64,000 bases of DNA, taken from positions 868,001 through 932,000 of the forward strand of contig NZ_JAGSYE010000003.1 in assembly GCF_025685565.1 (NCBI RefSeq), given 5' to 3'. The position numbers and the translations under genes were made by a program. Origin of the DNA: Granulicella aggregans. Lineage in GTDB: Bacteria > Acidobacteriota > Terriglobia > Terriglobales > Acidobacteriaceae. The notes under the pieces are model-generated. The model was given only the letters and a program-made list of their open reading frames with translations. It made no database searches and was not told the DNA's origin. Positions 33,677 through 43,704 of the stretch are shown here, one piece after another (positions within the stretch are counted from its first letter, which is position 1; every line of letters starts with the position of its first letter).

Positions 33677-34681
33677 TCAGATGGCTCGGGCCAGAGTCAC
33701 GGCGAAGAGGTCTTTCGCGTCCGTGAAGACCTTCTCGGGCGTGAATCCACAGTCGCCCAGCAGCTCTCCAATATTCGCCTCGGTGAACTTGTAGCTGTTC
33801 TCGGTGTGGATGGTCTCGCCCTCTTCGAACTCAAGCGTAATCGCGGAGCAAGCCGCGTTTGCGGGTACATAGACGGTCTGTCGTGTGGTCGATTCGAGGT
33901 GCATCTCGATCCGCGATGCCTCCGCGTTCCAGACGGCGCGGTGGCAAAAGCTCTCCGCGTCGAAGTCTGCCCCAAGATCGGCGTTGATGCGGGTGAGGAT
34001 GTTGCGGTTGAACGCTGCCGTCACCCCGGCAGCATCATCGTAGGCGTCCAGCAGCGCCGCCTCGTCTTTGTGCTCTCCTGGGGCGAGATCGGTGCCCAGC
34101 AGAAGAGCGTCGCCAGGGACTAGTTGCCCGCGTAGGTTCTGCAGGATTCCGCGTGCCTCTGTGGGCGTGAAGTTGCCGATGCTCGACCCGATGTAGAGCG
34201 CCAGCACACGTGACGACGGTGGCCGGTCGATCAACAGGGGCTCCGTGACATAGTTGGCCACATTCGGCCGGACAGTCAAGCCCGGGAAGCTGGCTTCGAG
34301 AGCTTCACGCGCTTCTTCTAACGCGCTTGGGCTCACGTCGATGGGCTGATAGACGGCGCGGCTCTGTCCGCGAAGTGCCGCGCGCAGAAGGATGCCGGTC
34401 TTGGTCGCCGTGCCCGCGCCAAGCTCGACAATTGCGAGGCACCTGCCGCCGCGCGCCTGTTCGACGATATCATCGGCATGGTCGGTGAAGATCTGGCGCT
34501 CAGTGCGGGTCAGGTAGTACTCAGGCAGCCGGGTGATCTCCTCGAAGAGGTTCGACCCGGCCTCATCGTAAAACAGCCATGGCGAAAGCGTTTTAGGATT
34601 CGCGGTCAGACCATCCCGGACTTCGCAGGCTACAGCATGGGCAACTTCAGTGACAACAGGAACGGCGGTGAGAGTGGACAA
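33677..34681 (-). CDS. egtD: L-histidine N(alpha)-methyltransferase
   Basis: A 334-residue methyltransferase of the EgtD/DUF2260 family starting with TTG at 34681 (CCGGAGA upstream). The SAM motif VELGAGTATKTG, the YLTRTERQIF region at the N-terminus and LYIGSSIGNFTP are characteristic; YDDAAGVTAAFNRN belongs to the substrate domain. It trimethylates histidine to hercynine, the first ergothioneine step. Located 48 nt downstream of egtB on the same strand, so a two-gene operon. Confidence 0.95.
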   Translation of the reverse strand: MSTLTAVPVVTEVAHAVACEVRDGLTANPKTLSPWLFYDEAGSNLFEEITRLPEYYLTRTERQIFTDHADDIVEQARGGRCLAIVELGAGTATKTGILLRAALRGQSRAVYQPIDVSPSALEEAREALEASFPGLTVRPNVANYVTEPLLIDRPPSSRVLALYIGSSIGNFTPTEARGILQNLRGQLVPGDALLLGTDLAPGEHKDEAALLDAYDDAAGVTAAFNRNILTRINADLGADFDAESFCHRAVWNAEASRIEMHLESTTRQTVYVPANAACSAITLEFEEGETIHTENSYKFTEANIGELLGDCGFTPEKVFTDAKDLFAVTLARAI

Positions 34682-34729
34682 GGTATCTCCGGCTTCTTTC
34701 GTGCGTGTTTCGAGGGAAAGTTTTGAAAG

Positions 34730-36022
34730 CTAGCGTGCCAGTCGAAGCCCGGAGAACTGCCACCGGGTCGCAGGTGGAAAGAAGTTGCGGTAAGTAGGAC
34801 GAATATGGCTGGCCGGGGTTACACAGGACCCTCCGCGAAGGATCACTTGGCTGGACATGAACTTGCCGTTGTACTCGCCCAGAGCGCCGGGTAGCGGCTT
34901 ATAGCCGGGATAGCCGGTGTAGCCGGAGGAGGTCCACTCCCATGTGTCGCCGAAGACCTGTTTCAGGCCAGCGCCGGATGGCGCGGTGGAGGTGTGCAGA
35001 AGGTGTGATTCGATGAAGTTGCCTGCGGTCGATTTGAGGGTGGATGCGGCATGCTCCCATTCAAACTCGGTAGGGAGTCGACAACCTGCCCAGCGGGCAT
35101 AAGCGTCCGCCTCAAAGAAGCTGAGGTGACAGACGGCGGTCTCGCTCAGCTCTTCGAGCGGCATCATGCCGTGCAGCGTGTAGATCGACCAACCCGATTT
35201 CGTCGCCTTATCGCGTGTCCAATAGAGCGGCGCCTCCCAGCCTTCTTCGCGCATCTTCGACCAGCCTTCCGAGAGCCAAAGTTCAGGCCTGGCATAGCCG
35301 TCCTGTTCTATGAACGCGAGGTACTCGGCGCAAGTCACCAAGCGGTTCGACAAAGAGTAAGGCACAAGGAAGACACTGTGGCGCGGTGTTTCATTGTCGA
35401 AGGCAAAGGCTTCGACCTCTGCGGGGTCGAGATCGAGGCCAATCTGGGTCAGGCCGCCTTCGAAGGAGACCCACTCGATGGGCGGGGCGATCGCTTCGCC
35501 AGCCTCGCCGGCCTTCGATTCGATATAAGCCGGATGCAGCGGATTGGTGAACAGAGCGTGCTTGATGTCGGTGGCGATCAGTTCCTGGTGCTGTTGCTCA
35601 TGCTCAAGGCCAAGCACAATGCGGCGCTGGGCCTCGTCCGGCACCGAACCTGATTCGAGAAGGCCGGCGATGGCAGCATCAACGTGCACGCGGTAGGCCA
35701 GGATGGCATCGACCGGCGGGCGCGAGAAGGAAGAGCGCAGCTTCTTCTCCGGCATCTCGCCCAGAGCGTTGTAGTAGCTGTTGAAGAGCCAGTAGAAGTC
35801 GGGGTGGAATGCCTGGTATGCGGAGAGAAACTCTCGTAGGACGAACGTTTCGAAGAACCAGCTGGTGTGTGCCAGGTGCCACTTGACCGGGCTCGCGTCT
35901 GGGCTGGATTGCACCATCAGGTCCTCGGAAGTCAGAGGCTCGATCAGCTTCATCGTGGCGGCGCGGACGATGCCGAATCGCTGCAATAGATTCGAGACGG
36001 AGGGTTCGACGGCGGTCATCAT
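34730..36022 (-). CDS. egtB: Hercynine oxygenase / ergothioneine sulfoxide synthase
   Basis: About 430 residues from ATGATG at 36022, nine nt after GGAG; the upstream GTG overlaps that site. N-terminal DinB-like domain with WHLAHTSWFFE (His52) and GLEHEQQHQELIATD (His141, His145) provides the three-His iron site; the C-terminal part is the FGE-sulfatase fold with WVSFEGGLTQIGLD and FGDTWEWTSSGYTGYPGYK. It joins a sulfur donor to hercynine using O2. Absence of egtA and egtC in the pair suggests direct use of cysteine, as in EgtB of other Acidobacteriota, but this is inferred from context. Confidence 0.95.
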   Translation of the reverse strand: MMTAVEPSVSNLLQRFGIVRAATMKLIEPLTSEDLMVQSSPDASPVKWHLAHTSWFFETFVLREFLSAYQAFHPDFYWLFNSYYNALGEMPEKKLRSSFSRPPVDAILAYRVHVDAAIAGLLESGSVPDEAQRRIVLGLEHEQQHQELIATDIKHALFTNPLHPAYIESKAGEAGEAIAPPIEWVSFEGGLTQIGLDLDPAEVEAFAFDNETPRHSVFLVPYSLSNRLVTCAEYLAFIEQDGYARPELWLSEGWSKMREEGWEAPLYWTRDKATKSGWSIYTLHGMMPLEELSETAVCHLSFFEADAYARWAGCRLPTEFEWEHAASTLKSTAGNFIESHLLHTSTAPSGAGLKQVFGDTWEWTSSGYTGYPGYKPLPGALGEYNGKFMSSQVILRGGSCVTPASHIRPTYRNFFPPATRWQFSGLRLAR

Positions 36023-36139
36023 GCGGGAGGTCTCCACGTTACCGGGTATGGGATGCAGGAGGCGCGATCAATGTTGGTTCTGCAATCTGATGCTCGGGAC
36101 CGATGCGACGGCCTCAAAATTATCCTGCAAAATTCAACT

Positions 36140-36877
36140 TCAGTGGGCAGAATTCAACAGACGCGCCAGACCATACGCCGCAGCAGCCGCAACTCCGCCG
36201 ATACTTACAGTCTGCAGCGCGCTCCGGAAGGCTCCCGTGCCGACCAGCCTCCCCTTGAGCGCCCCAAAGAGCGTGAGGGCGAGCAGGGTGATCAGAACAG
36301 AGAACTCCAGCGCAACAAGATTGCTGGCCACAAACATATACGGAAGCAGCGGAACAAATCCACCGGCAATATAGGAAGCAGCGATGGTAAGGGCCGAGCG
36401 ATGGGCGCGGTTTGCCGCAGGCTCCTCCAACCCCAGCTCGAAGCGCATCATGAAGTCGACCCAGGCCTTCGGATTGCGCTTGAGGGCCTCGAGAACGGGC
36501 GTGGCCGCCTCTCGATCAACCGAGTACTGCTCGAAGATCTCGTATATCTCCTCTTCCTCGTCGTGGACGCGCTCCACGATCTCGCGCTCCTCTCGCTTCA
36601 GCTCGGACGCGTAGTGCTCGACATCTCCGCGCGCGGCGAGGTAGCCCCCAAGGCCCATTGCGATCGAGCCGGCGGCGATCTCGGCGAGTCCGGCGAGGAC
36701 GACAATACTCGTCGGGCTGTGTCCGCCCACCGAGGATGTACCTACCGCTCCTGACAGACCTGCGGCCAGGGCGAACGGCACGGTTAGTCCGTCAGAAAGT
36801 CCAATCACCACATCTCGAACAGCTTCAGAGGATTGGAAGTGGCCTTCAACATGGGAGTGCTTCGCTACATCGTGCAT
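36140..36877 (-). CDS. VIT1/CCC1-family Fe2+/Mn2+ transporter
   Basis: A 245-residue membrane transporter. Typical of the family: an N-terminal VRDVVIGLSDGLTVPFALAA helix, the middle cytoplasmic Glu-rich helix region (EREIVERVHDEEEEIYEIFE) that holds metal-binding sites, and two C-terminal hydrophobic pairs including YIAGGFVPLLPYMF. Bacterial VIT1-like proteins move ferrous iron or manganese, possibly into storage compartments or out of the cell. It sits upstream of egtB on the same strand (117 nt gap) and is divergent from the DUF5666 gene; a functional link with iron-dependent EgtB is a guess. Confidence 0.9.
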   Translation of the reverse strand: MHDVAKHSHVEGHFQSSEAVRDVVIGLSDGLTVPFALAAGLSGAVGTSSVGGHSPTSIVVLAGLAEIAAGSIAMGLGGYLAARGDVEHYASELKREEREIVERVHDEEEEIYEIFEQYSVDREAATPVLEALKRNPKAWVDFMMRFELGLEEPAANRAHRSALTIAASYIAGGFVPLLPYMFVASNLVALEFSVLITLLALTLFGALKGRLVGTGAFRSALQTVSIGGVAAAAAYGLARLLNSAH

Positions 36878-37020
36878 TGCCGGAGTTTACCAGTCGTCTC
36901 GTTGTCCGGGTGGCGGATTCGCTCAGCCCGCGAGCCGGAATTAATTGGCGTAGCGATGCAACCCCGGGGGAGTCTTTCATTCGCTCCGAACGTCTACACA
37001 GGCATAGGAAAGCAAGCACT

Positions 37021-37863
37021 ATGCAAACCAGAGATTTGATCTGCTTTACCACGACGTGGAGAACTCCCAAACGCGACGCAGCAACGAAGGCATCTCGCGT
37101 AGCCGCAATTGGCCTGGCGTTGCTGCTGGGAGTGCCAGCGCTGCAGGCGCAGCAGGGGCCGCCTGACGATGGGGCCTTCGCGATGGGTGCGCAGGGGCGC
37201 TTGGTGCGCGGAACTGTAACCGCCGTCGCCGGGGAACAGCTTTCGGTCAAGACCGATGCCGGCGAGATCTTTCAGGTCGCCGTGACGACGAACACCCGCC
37301 TGATGAAGGAGCGCCAGCCGGTGAAGTTTGCCGACATCCACGTTGGCGACGGCGTCGGAGCGATGGGCGTCCTGGACGCACAGGCGAAGACGATCCACGC
37401 CGCTGCTATCTTCGTGGTCGACGCCGCGCAGGTTAAGAAGATGCGCGAGGACATGGGCAAGACCTACATCAGCGGCAAGGTGACAGCGATCGACGAGCTT
37501 GAACTGACGATCCATCGCCAGGATGGGGTGACGCAAAAGATCACTGTTGATGAAGGAACGTCCTTCAAACGCGGGGGACGCAGGGCAGGCATGGCGATGC
37601 GCGGCGATGGCAGCGCGGACGCCTTTGCTGGGGGCGGCGACGCATCCGTCCGGTCTGGCGGCCCTCCTGCCGGTGGCGAGAGCATCACGCTGGCCGACGT
37701 AAAGGTTGGCGACACAATTGTCGGGCCCGGAGCGCTGAAGAGTGGAGTCTTCGTTCCGACGCAGCTTACCGTCATCGACGCTGCTTCGATGGGCCGCCGC
37801 AAGCGTCCCGATGGATCAGCGGGTGCTCCGGATCAGGCACCTCCAGGGGCAGACCCGCACTGA
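37021..37863 (+). CDS. Exported DUF5666-domain protein (two repeats)
   Basis: A 280-residue protein from the ATG at 37021 (GGAAAG upstream). A signal peptide (VAAIGLALLLGVPALQAQ) leads two DUF5666-type repeats: VRGTVTAVAGEQLSVKTDAG with KFADIHVGDGVGAMGVLD, and YISGKVTAIDELELTIHRQD with ITLADVKVGDTIVGPGAL. Each is a small OB-like or SH3-like beta domain. A Gly/Asp-rich linker of about 40 residues lies between them, and a Pro-rich tail ends it. The gene shares its stop/start (TGATG) with the barrel gene downstream, implying coupling. Function unknown; periplasmic location is likely. Confidence 0.85.
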   Translation: MQTRDLICFTTTWRTPKRDAATKASRVAAIGLALLLGVPALQAQQGPPDDGAFAMGAQGRLVRGTVTAVAGEQLSVKTDAGEIFQVAVTTNTRLMKERQPVKFADIHVGDGVGAMGVLDAQAKTIHAAAIFVVDAAQVKKMREDMGKTYISGKVTAIDELELTIHRQDGVTQKITVDEGTSFKRGGRRAGMAMRGDGSADAFAGGGDASVRSGGPPAGGESITLADVKVGDTIVGPGALKSGVFVPTQLTVIDAASMGRRKRPDGSAGAPDQAPPGADPH

Positions 37864-40800
37864 TGCGACCATCCCCTAAAACGTCTCCACCAAAGAACCG
37901 CCGGAGTGCGCTGCCCGTCACTACGGCGACCTTCCTGCTCATGTGTGTGCCGAGCCTCACAATGACGGGACTCGGGCAGACTCCAGCGGCCCCGGAAGCA
38001 TCTCAAGCAAAGCCCGTGACGTCTGCCGTTGCTCAAGGTGGAACCATCTCCGGAACGGTGAAGAGTGGGGCGATTCCGCTTCCCGGTGTTGCCGTGACCG
38101 CGACCAATACGCTTACCGGAAAGAAGTACGCGACCACCACGGACATCACCGGCGCGTTTTCGATGTCTATCCCGAAGAATGGCCGGTATGTTGTCCGTGC
38201 TGAGCTTGCGGCCTTTGCGTCGGTGACCCAGGAGGTGTTGGTCAACGCGGAGAGCCTCAATGGCGGCAAGCCAACGCAGGTAGCTGATTTCGCCATGCAG
38301 CTGGCGTCACGGCAGGCGGCACAAGCGTCGCAGACGGCAACCGTCAGCGGTGCGATCGTGCGAGGGTTGCAGAGCCTGAACGTCCAGCGCGGAGCAACGG
38401 ATACATCTGACGCCAGCAGCGGAATCGGGAACGCCGGTGCCGCGCTTCCATCCGCCGCCACGGGCGACGCTGCGGGGAGTGACTCCGTGACCGTATCGGG
38501 AGCCGTGGGGCAGACCAACGGGCTGGCGGGCATCAGCGAGGACGACATCCGGCAACGCATTCAGGACGCCATGCAGCAGGCGCAGCGCCAAGGCGGAGCC
38601 AACGGCGACGTGATCAACGCCGTCGCCGGAATGTTGGGCGGCATCATGGCGGGTGGTCCCGGCGGATTCGGCGGTGGCCCAGGCGGTGGTGGCGGCAGAG
38701 GAGGTCGCGGAGGAGGAGGAGGGTTCCGTAACTTCAACCCAAGCCAACCCCACGGGACCATCTACTACCAGGGCGCTTACAACGGGCTGAACGCGATTCC
38801 CTATTCGCTGACGGGTGCGCCGACGCCGAATCTTGGCGGCGCGCAGAATAGCTTCGGGATTACCTTTTCGGGGTCGCCATCGATCCCCCACGTGATGAAA
38901 GGGAGCAGCAAGCAGTTCTTCTTTGTCAGCGTGACGGGTCAGCGCAACATCACGCCCCAAAATTTCTATGGGACCGTGCCAACCGTCGCTGAACGCTCGG
39001 GAGACTTCTCCGGCCTGACCCAGACCAGCGGCGGCACAACGGTTCCGGTCCAGCTTTATTATCCCGTGGGTACTGCAGGCGCAAACATGGTGCCGATCCC
39101 CAACAACAATCTGACGCAGGCCGGACTGGCGCTCTCCCCGGTCGCGCTGAATCTTCTGTCCTTTTATCCCGCGCCGAACATCCCCGACACCGGCACGCAG
39201 AATTACAACTACCAGACGATTACGAACGCAGGCTCGAACCGCGACACGGCGTCGCTGCGTTACGTGCGGAACTTCGGTCAGAACGCCTCGAACCCCTTCG
39301 GGGGATTTGGCGGCGGAGGCGGCCGGCGGAGCGGCGGCAACTCAAATGCGAAGCCGACGCTCTCGCAGAACATCAACTTCAATGGCAGCTACAGCCACTC
39401 CGCAAGCGACAGCCGCAACATCTTTCTCCCCTTCGGCGGATCGAGTGAGAGCGACAGCTACGGCGTGACCGGCGGCTACACCATTAGCTATGGTCGCCTC
39501 CGCAACAACGCTTCGCTGAACTGGAACCGCACTCACACGGTGGCTACGAACTACTTCACCAACCATGGCAGTGACCCGATCGATGCGGCCGGTGTGACCA
39601 TTCCAAAGCCGGTCATCGGCGCGGACCCTGGCATCTACTACGGATTGCCGTCGCTCTCGTTCACCGGCTTCACGGGCATCAACGTCTCGACGCCGAGCGA
39701 TAAGGTAAACCAGACGATCTCCTTCTCGGACTTTGTCGCTTGGAACCACAAGAAGCACAACATGCGCTACGGGTTCGATATCCGCCGAGTTCATGCGGAC
39801 TCGATCGGCGGCACCAATGCCCTCGGCACGCTCACGTTCTCGGGATACGCCACGCAGTGCGTCGCCTCGGATACCGTGACATGTCCTACCACGCCAACCG
39901 GATCCGGCTTTGCCGACTTTCTGCTTGGCCTGCCGCAACAATCGGCGATCCAGGCAGGGGCCTTCAAGACCTACCTCCGCGCTAATGTCTTCGACTGGTA
40001 TGCGCAGGACGACTGGCGCGCTCTGCCCAGCCTGACGCTGAACTTCGGCCTGCGCTATGAGTACTTCTCGCCCTATTTCGAGAAGTACAACCGGCTCGTG
40101 AACCTCGATCACAATGCGGACTTCACAGCGATCGAGGCGGTCCAACCGGACCAAAAGGGCACCTATAGCGGGAACTTCCCGCGTTCCCTCGTGAATCCGG
40201 ACCGAGATCTCTATTCGCCACGATTTGGCTTTGCCTATCGGCCGCCAGAGAACTTCCTTCCCGCGCTGACGAAGCAGATGACGGTTCGTGGTGGATACGG
40301 CCTGAACTTCAACACCGGCCAGTATGCGACGATCGCCTCGCAGCTCGCCTTCCAGCCCCCGTTTGCAATCACGCAGACCAACATCGCGAACTCGCAGGGC
40401 TGCGGCGTTTTGGACCTGGCGAATGCCTACGGCTGCTCGACCGCGACGGTGCAGAACAATTTCTCCGCCAACAAAGATTACAGGCTCGGCCACGTCCAAA
40501 TCTGGAACGTGGATATCCAAAAAAGACTGCCGCTTCTGATCGTCGCGAACATCGGCTACAACGGCTCGAAGGGCGGCGAGCTCGACATTCTCCGCGCACC
40601 CAATCGCACAGCAACAGGTCTGCTCAACCCTAATGTGCAGGCCTTCAACTATGAAGACTCCCTAGGCTACTCCCGCTTCAACGGCCTCACCGTGAACGTC
40701 CGCAAGCAGTTGCAGAAGGGCATCGCGATCCAGGCGAGCTATCTCTACGGCCACTCGATCGACGATGCCTCTTCCATCGGCGGCAGCAGCTCCGTCGTCG

Positions 40801-41393
40801 CCCAAGATCCCAACAATCTAAGAGCGGAAGAAGGCAACAGCTCCTTTGACATTCGCCACCAGGTCAGCGGCAACTGGGTCTTTGAGCTTCCCTTCGGCCC
40901 CAACCGCGCCTTCCTTGCGGCGGGCGGATTCTGGTCCAAGACGCTCGACGGTTGGTCGATCAGCGGCAACTACGCCTTCCAGACCGGCAGCTATTACACC
41001 CCGAACTTCGTCAATTCGGTGCAGGAGATCGCCACCGGCGTCAGCGGGTCCGAACGCGCCAACCGCAACTTCGCCGTGCCTATATCCGGCGCACAGACTT
41101 TTTCAAGCTGGTTCAATCCTGCCGCCTTCTCCAAGCCCGCCGATGGCACCTACGGCGACGCATCGCGCAACTCCATCGAAGGCCCCGGCGTCGTCTCGAT
41201 AAACTCCTCCCTCTCGCGCACGCTGCAACTAGGCAGCACCCGATCCTTCGAGATGCGCCTCCAGGCCAACAACGTCTTCAACACGATTCAATACTCCGGC
41301 ATCAACACGACGCTGAATTCGCCGACCTTCGGCCAGGTCTCGTCGGTCGCGTCAACGCGTTCACTGACCTTCGTCGCGAGGTACCGGTTCTAA
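37863..41393 (+). CDS. Oar-like outer-membrane beta-barrel protein with glycine-rich linker
   Basis: 1176 residues. A signal-anchor-like N-terminus leads to a carboxypeptidase-regulatory domain (GTISGTVKSGAIPLPGVAVT, with a TDITGAFSMSIP turn), then instead of an ordinary TonB plug a low-complexity region and a run of glycines (around residues 263-290, with a second Gly-rich patch near 480). The remaining 800 residues are beta-strand-rich, with barrel phrases such as LRYEYFSPYFEKYN and SLTFVARYRF at the very end, where the terminal Phe is the BAM recognition signal. It belongs with Oar/TonB-dependent receptor-like proteins abundant in Acidobacteriota. Its stop overlaps the next start (TAATG). 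Confidence 0.88.
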   Translation: MRPSPKTSPPKNRRSALPVTTATFLLMCVPSLTMTGLGQTPAAPEASQAKPVTSAVAQGGTISGTVKSGAIPLPGVAVTATNTLTGKKYATTTDITGAFSMSIPKNGRYVVRAELAAFASVTQEVLVNAESLNGGKPTQVADFAMQLASRQAAQASQTATVSGAIVRGLQSLNVQRGATDTSDASSGIGNAGAALPSAATGDAAGSDSVTVSGAVGQTNGLAGISEDDIRQRIQDAMQQAQRQGGANGDVINAVAGMLGGIMAGGPGGFGGGPGGGGGRGGRGGGGGFRNFNPSQPHGTIYYQGAYNGLNAIPYSLTGAPTPNLGGAQNSFGITFSGSPSIPHVMKGSSKQFFFVSVTGQRNITPQNFYGTVPTVAERSGDFSGLTQTSGGTTVPVQLYYPVGTAGANMVPIPNNNLTQAGLALSPVALNLLSFYPAPNIPDTGTQNYNYQTITNAGSNRDTASLRYVRNFGQNASNPFGGFGGGGGRRSGGNSNAKPTLSQNINFNGSYSHSASDSRNIFLPFGGSSESDSYGVTGGYTISYGRLRNNASLNWNRTHTVATNYFTNHGSDPIDAAGVTIPKPVIGADPGIYYGLPSLSFTGFTGINVSTPSDKVNQTISFSDFVAWNHKKHNMRYGFDIRRVHADSIGGTNALGTLTFSGYATQCVASDTVTCPTTPTGSGFADFLLGLPQQSAIQAGAFKTYLRANVFDWYAQDDWRALPSLTLNFGLRYEYFSPYFEKYNRLVNLDHNADFTAIEAVQPDQKGTYSGNFPRSLVNPDRDLYSPRFGFAYRPPENFLPALTKQMTVRGGYGLNFNTGQYATIASQLAFQPPFAITQTNIANSQGCGVLDLANAYGCSTATVQNNFSANKDYRLGHVQIWNVDIQKRLPLLIVANIGYNGSKGGELDILRAPNRTATGLLNPNVQAFNYEDSLGYSRFNGLTVNVRKQLQKGIAIQASYLYGHSIDDASSIGGSSSVVAQDPNNLRAEEGNSSFDIRHQVSGNWVFELPFGPNRAFLAAGGFWSKTLDGWSISGNYAFQTGSYYTPNFVNSVQEIATGVSGSERANRNFAVPISGAQTFSSWFNPAAFSKPADGTYGDASRNSIEGPGVVSINSSLSRTLQLGSTRSFEMRLQANNVFNTIQYSGINTTLNSPTFGQVSSVASTRSLTFVARYRF

Positions 41394-43642
41394 TGAAGAC
41401 ACCGACCTTGAACTCGATCTTGCTCCCTGCCCTTCACGCGCGAGGCATCATTGCGGCAATCCTCGTCGCAGCGCTTGCGCTCTCACCTGTCGTAGCGTTC
41501 TCACAGCAGCCGAGCGGCTCCGGCGCATACACCATGAAGGTTGAGTCGAATATTGTTCTGACGAACATCGTCGTCCGCGATAAGAAGACCGGCGAGGTGG
41601 TGAAGGGGCTGAAGGCCTCGGACTTCCTCATCCTGGAAGACAAGAAGCCGCAGAAGATCGTCAGCTTCGACTACCAGAACTCCGATGAAGCGGTCGCGCT
41701 GAAGGAGAAGGGTACGGTCGCCGGTAAAGCCACGATCGCCGACCTGCTGAACAACAACTTTGCCGCCAACAAGGATGAGCTTCGCGACCATCGGCTGATC
41801 GTGATCTTCTTCGACCTGAGCAGCATGCAGCCGGAAGATATCGACCGTGCCGTCGACGCTGCGAAGGACTATATCAATAAGAAAATGCAGCCCGCCGACC
41901 TGGTCGCGCTGGTCAGCCTCGACACGACGCTGAAGGTCGATCAGGACTTCACCGCGGATAAGACGGCGCTGATTCACGGAGTCGGCCGCTACAACGGCTC
42001 CGAGGGCGGCGGATTTGCAAATGGGGCGACCGGTTCATCCGATGGAACGGCGGATGACGCCTCCAGCTACACCGCGGACGACACCGAGTACAACAGCCTG
42101 AACACCGACCGCGAGCTCTACGCGATCCGCGATATCGCCCGGTCTCTAGGCCACGTAGACCAGCGCAAAAGCCTGCTCTACTTCTCCGGCGGCCTGACAC
42201 GCAATGGCATCGAGAACCAGGCCTCGATGCGGGCGGCCACCAACGAAGCGGTGAAGGCCAACATGGCCATCTACAGCGTGGACGCGCGCGGTCTCGAGGC
42301 GATCCCTCCGGTCGGCAATGCCAGCACCGGAAGCCTGCGCGGCACGGGTGCTTATAGCAGCGCGGCCATGCAAAGCGGCCTCGCCGCCAACTTCGCATCG
42401 CAGGAGACGCTCGGCACGATCGCCGCTGACACCGGCGGCAAAGCCTTCTTCGACTCGAACGACTTCGCGCCGGCCTTCCAGCAGATCCAGCACGACACCG
42501 AGGCTTATTACATCCTCGGCTTCCGCTCAACGGACCCCGCAAGAGATGGCCGCTTCCGGCACCTTACGGTAAAGCTGAACCGCCCCGACTTGAAGGACGC
42601 GAAGCTCGACTATCGCCCGGGCTACTATGCCCAGGCCGACTTCCAGCACGCGAAGACCGAAGACCGCGAGCTGCAACTTACCGAGCAGCTGCGCAGCGAT
42701 CTTCCTGCGACCGATGTCTCGCTCTACCTGCAGGCACTCTACTTCCGCGTGGAGAACAACGAGTTCTTTGTCCCGGTCTCGCTGATCGTGCCGGGCTCGC
42801 AGATTCCCTTCATCAAGAACGGCGACCGCGATAAGGCGACACTCGACATTATTGGGCAGGTCAAGAATGCGCAAGGAATCATCGTCGGCAACGCGAGAGA
42901 GACGGTGAAGCTTGCGCTCGACCAGGCTCAGCAGGTGCAGCGGAAGAACATCCAGTACTCCACCGGCTTCACGCTCGCTCCCGGGCGGTATCACCTGAAG
43001 TTTGTGGTGCGTGAGAATCAGACCGGAGCGATGGGCAGCTTCGAGACTGACCTTCAGGTTCCGGACCTGAAGAAGGTTCCGATCAAGCTCAGCTCCGTCG
43101 TTCTTGCCAGCCAACGCACGCCGAACACGGACAAAAGAGCGGTAAGCCCGCTGATTCGCGACGGCTTCGAGTTCATTCCGAACCTCGCGCATGTCTTCCG
43201 ACCAGACCAACACCTCTACTTTCTCTATGAGATCTACGATCCAACTCGTGTCAAGCCCGGCTCCGAACCCACCGCCGCACCAACGCCTAAAGGGCTCAAC
43301 CGGCGTGAGACGGGGCCGGTCCATGTCTTTACCAGCATTGAATTTCTCTCTGGCGGCGTGAAGGTCTATGAGACGCCGCTGATCGAAGCGAAGGCTGTGA
43401 ACGTCGCTGACCGCAATGCGGTGGAGTTTCAGTTCGATGTCGCGCTGGCGCAACTGGCCCCCGGCAACTATATCTGCCAGGTGAACGTGATCGACGATGC
43501 GGGCGGCAGCTTCACCTTTCCGCGCACCGCGCTATTGATCAAACCGAATGCGGCTGTGCCAGGTACGCCCCAGCCCGCTCCCGCATCGATACCAATCGGA
43601 GTTCCCAATACCGCAGGACAGGTAACGCCACCAGCGCAATAG
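41393..43642 (+). CDS. Exported VWFA-related acidobacterial domain protein
   Basis: 749 residues from the ATG overlapping the stop of the barrel gene. Signal peptide followed by the family opening TNIVVRDKKTGEVVKGLKAS and DFLILEDKKPQKIVSFDYQN, then the von Willebrand A domain with LIVIFFDLSSMQ (MIDAS-like, the canonical DxSxS is only partly kept), DRELYAIRDIARSLGHVDQR and LLYFSGGLTRNGIENQ. The C-terminal part contains several beta-sandwich modules (SNGQVKNAQGIIVG-type patterns and TGPVHVFTSIEFLSGGV). A Pro/Ala tail closes it. VWA domains usually bind protein ligands through a metal; partners are probably the flanking coupled proteins. Confidence 0.88.
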   Translation: MKTPTLNSILLPALHARGIIAAILVAALALSPVVAFSQQPSGSGAYTMKVESNIVLTNIVVRDKKTGEVVKGLKASDFLILEDKKPQKIVSFDYQNSDEAVALKEKGTVAGKATIADLLNNNFAANKDELRDHRLIVIFFDLSSMQPEDIDRAVDAAKDYINKKMQPADLVALVSLDTTLKVDQDFTADKTALIHGVGRYNGSEGGGFANGATGSSDGTADDASSYTADDTEYNSLNTDRELYAIRDIARSLGHVDQRKSLLYFSGGLTRNGIENQASMRAATNEAVKANMAIYSVDARGLEAIPPVGNASTGSLRGTGAYSSAAMQSGLAANFASQETLGTIAADTGGKAFFDSNDFAPAFQQIQHDTEAYYILGFRSTDPARDGRFRHLTVKLNRPDLKDAKLDYRPGYYAQADFQHAKTEDRELQLTEQLRSDLPATDVSLYLQALYFRVENNEFFVPVSLIVPGSQIPFIKNGDRDKATLDIIGQVKNAQGIIVGNARETVKLALDQAQQVQRKNIQYSTGFTLAPGRYHLKFVVRENQTGAMGSFETDLQVPDLKKVPIKLSSVVLASQRTPNTDKRAVSPLIRDGFEFIPNLAHVFRPDQHLYFLYEIYDPTRVKPGSEPTAAPTPKGLNRRETGPVHVFTSIEFLSGGVKVYETPLIEAKAVNVADRNAVEFQFDVALAQLAPGNYICQVNVIDDAGGSFTFPRTALLIKPNAAVPGTPQPAPASIPIGVPNTAGQVTPPAQ

Positions 43643-43704
43643 TCGCTTGACACGCGCATCATGGGGGCAGAGAATCCTTCCCAAGTTTCCCCTGGGGGAT
43701 TCTC

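Noticed and set aside
40952..41392. Upstream extension of the VWA protein frame
   Set aside because: It overlaps the end of the beta-barrel gene in another frame; the signal peptide begins at the ATG at 41393.
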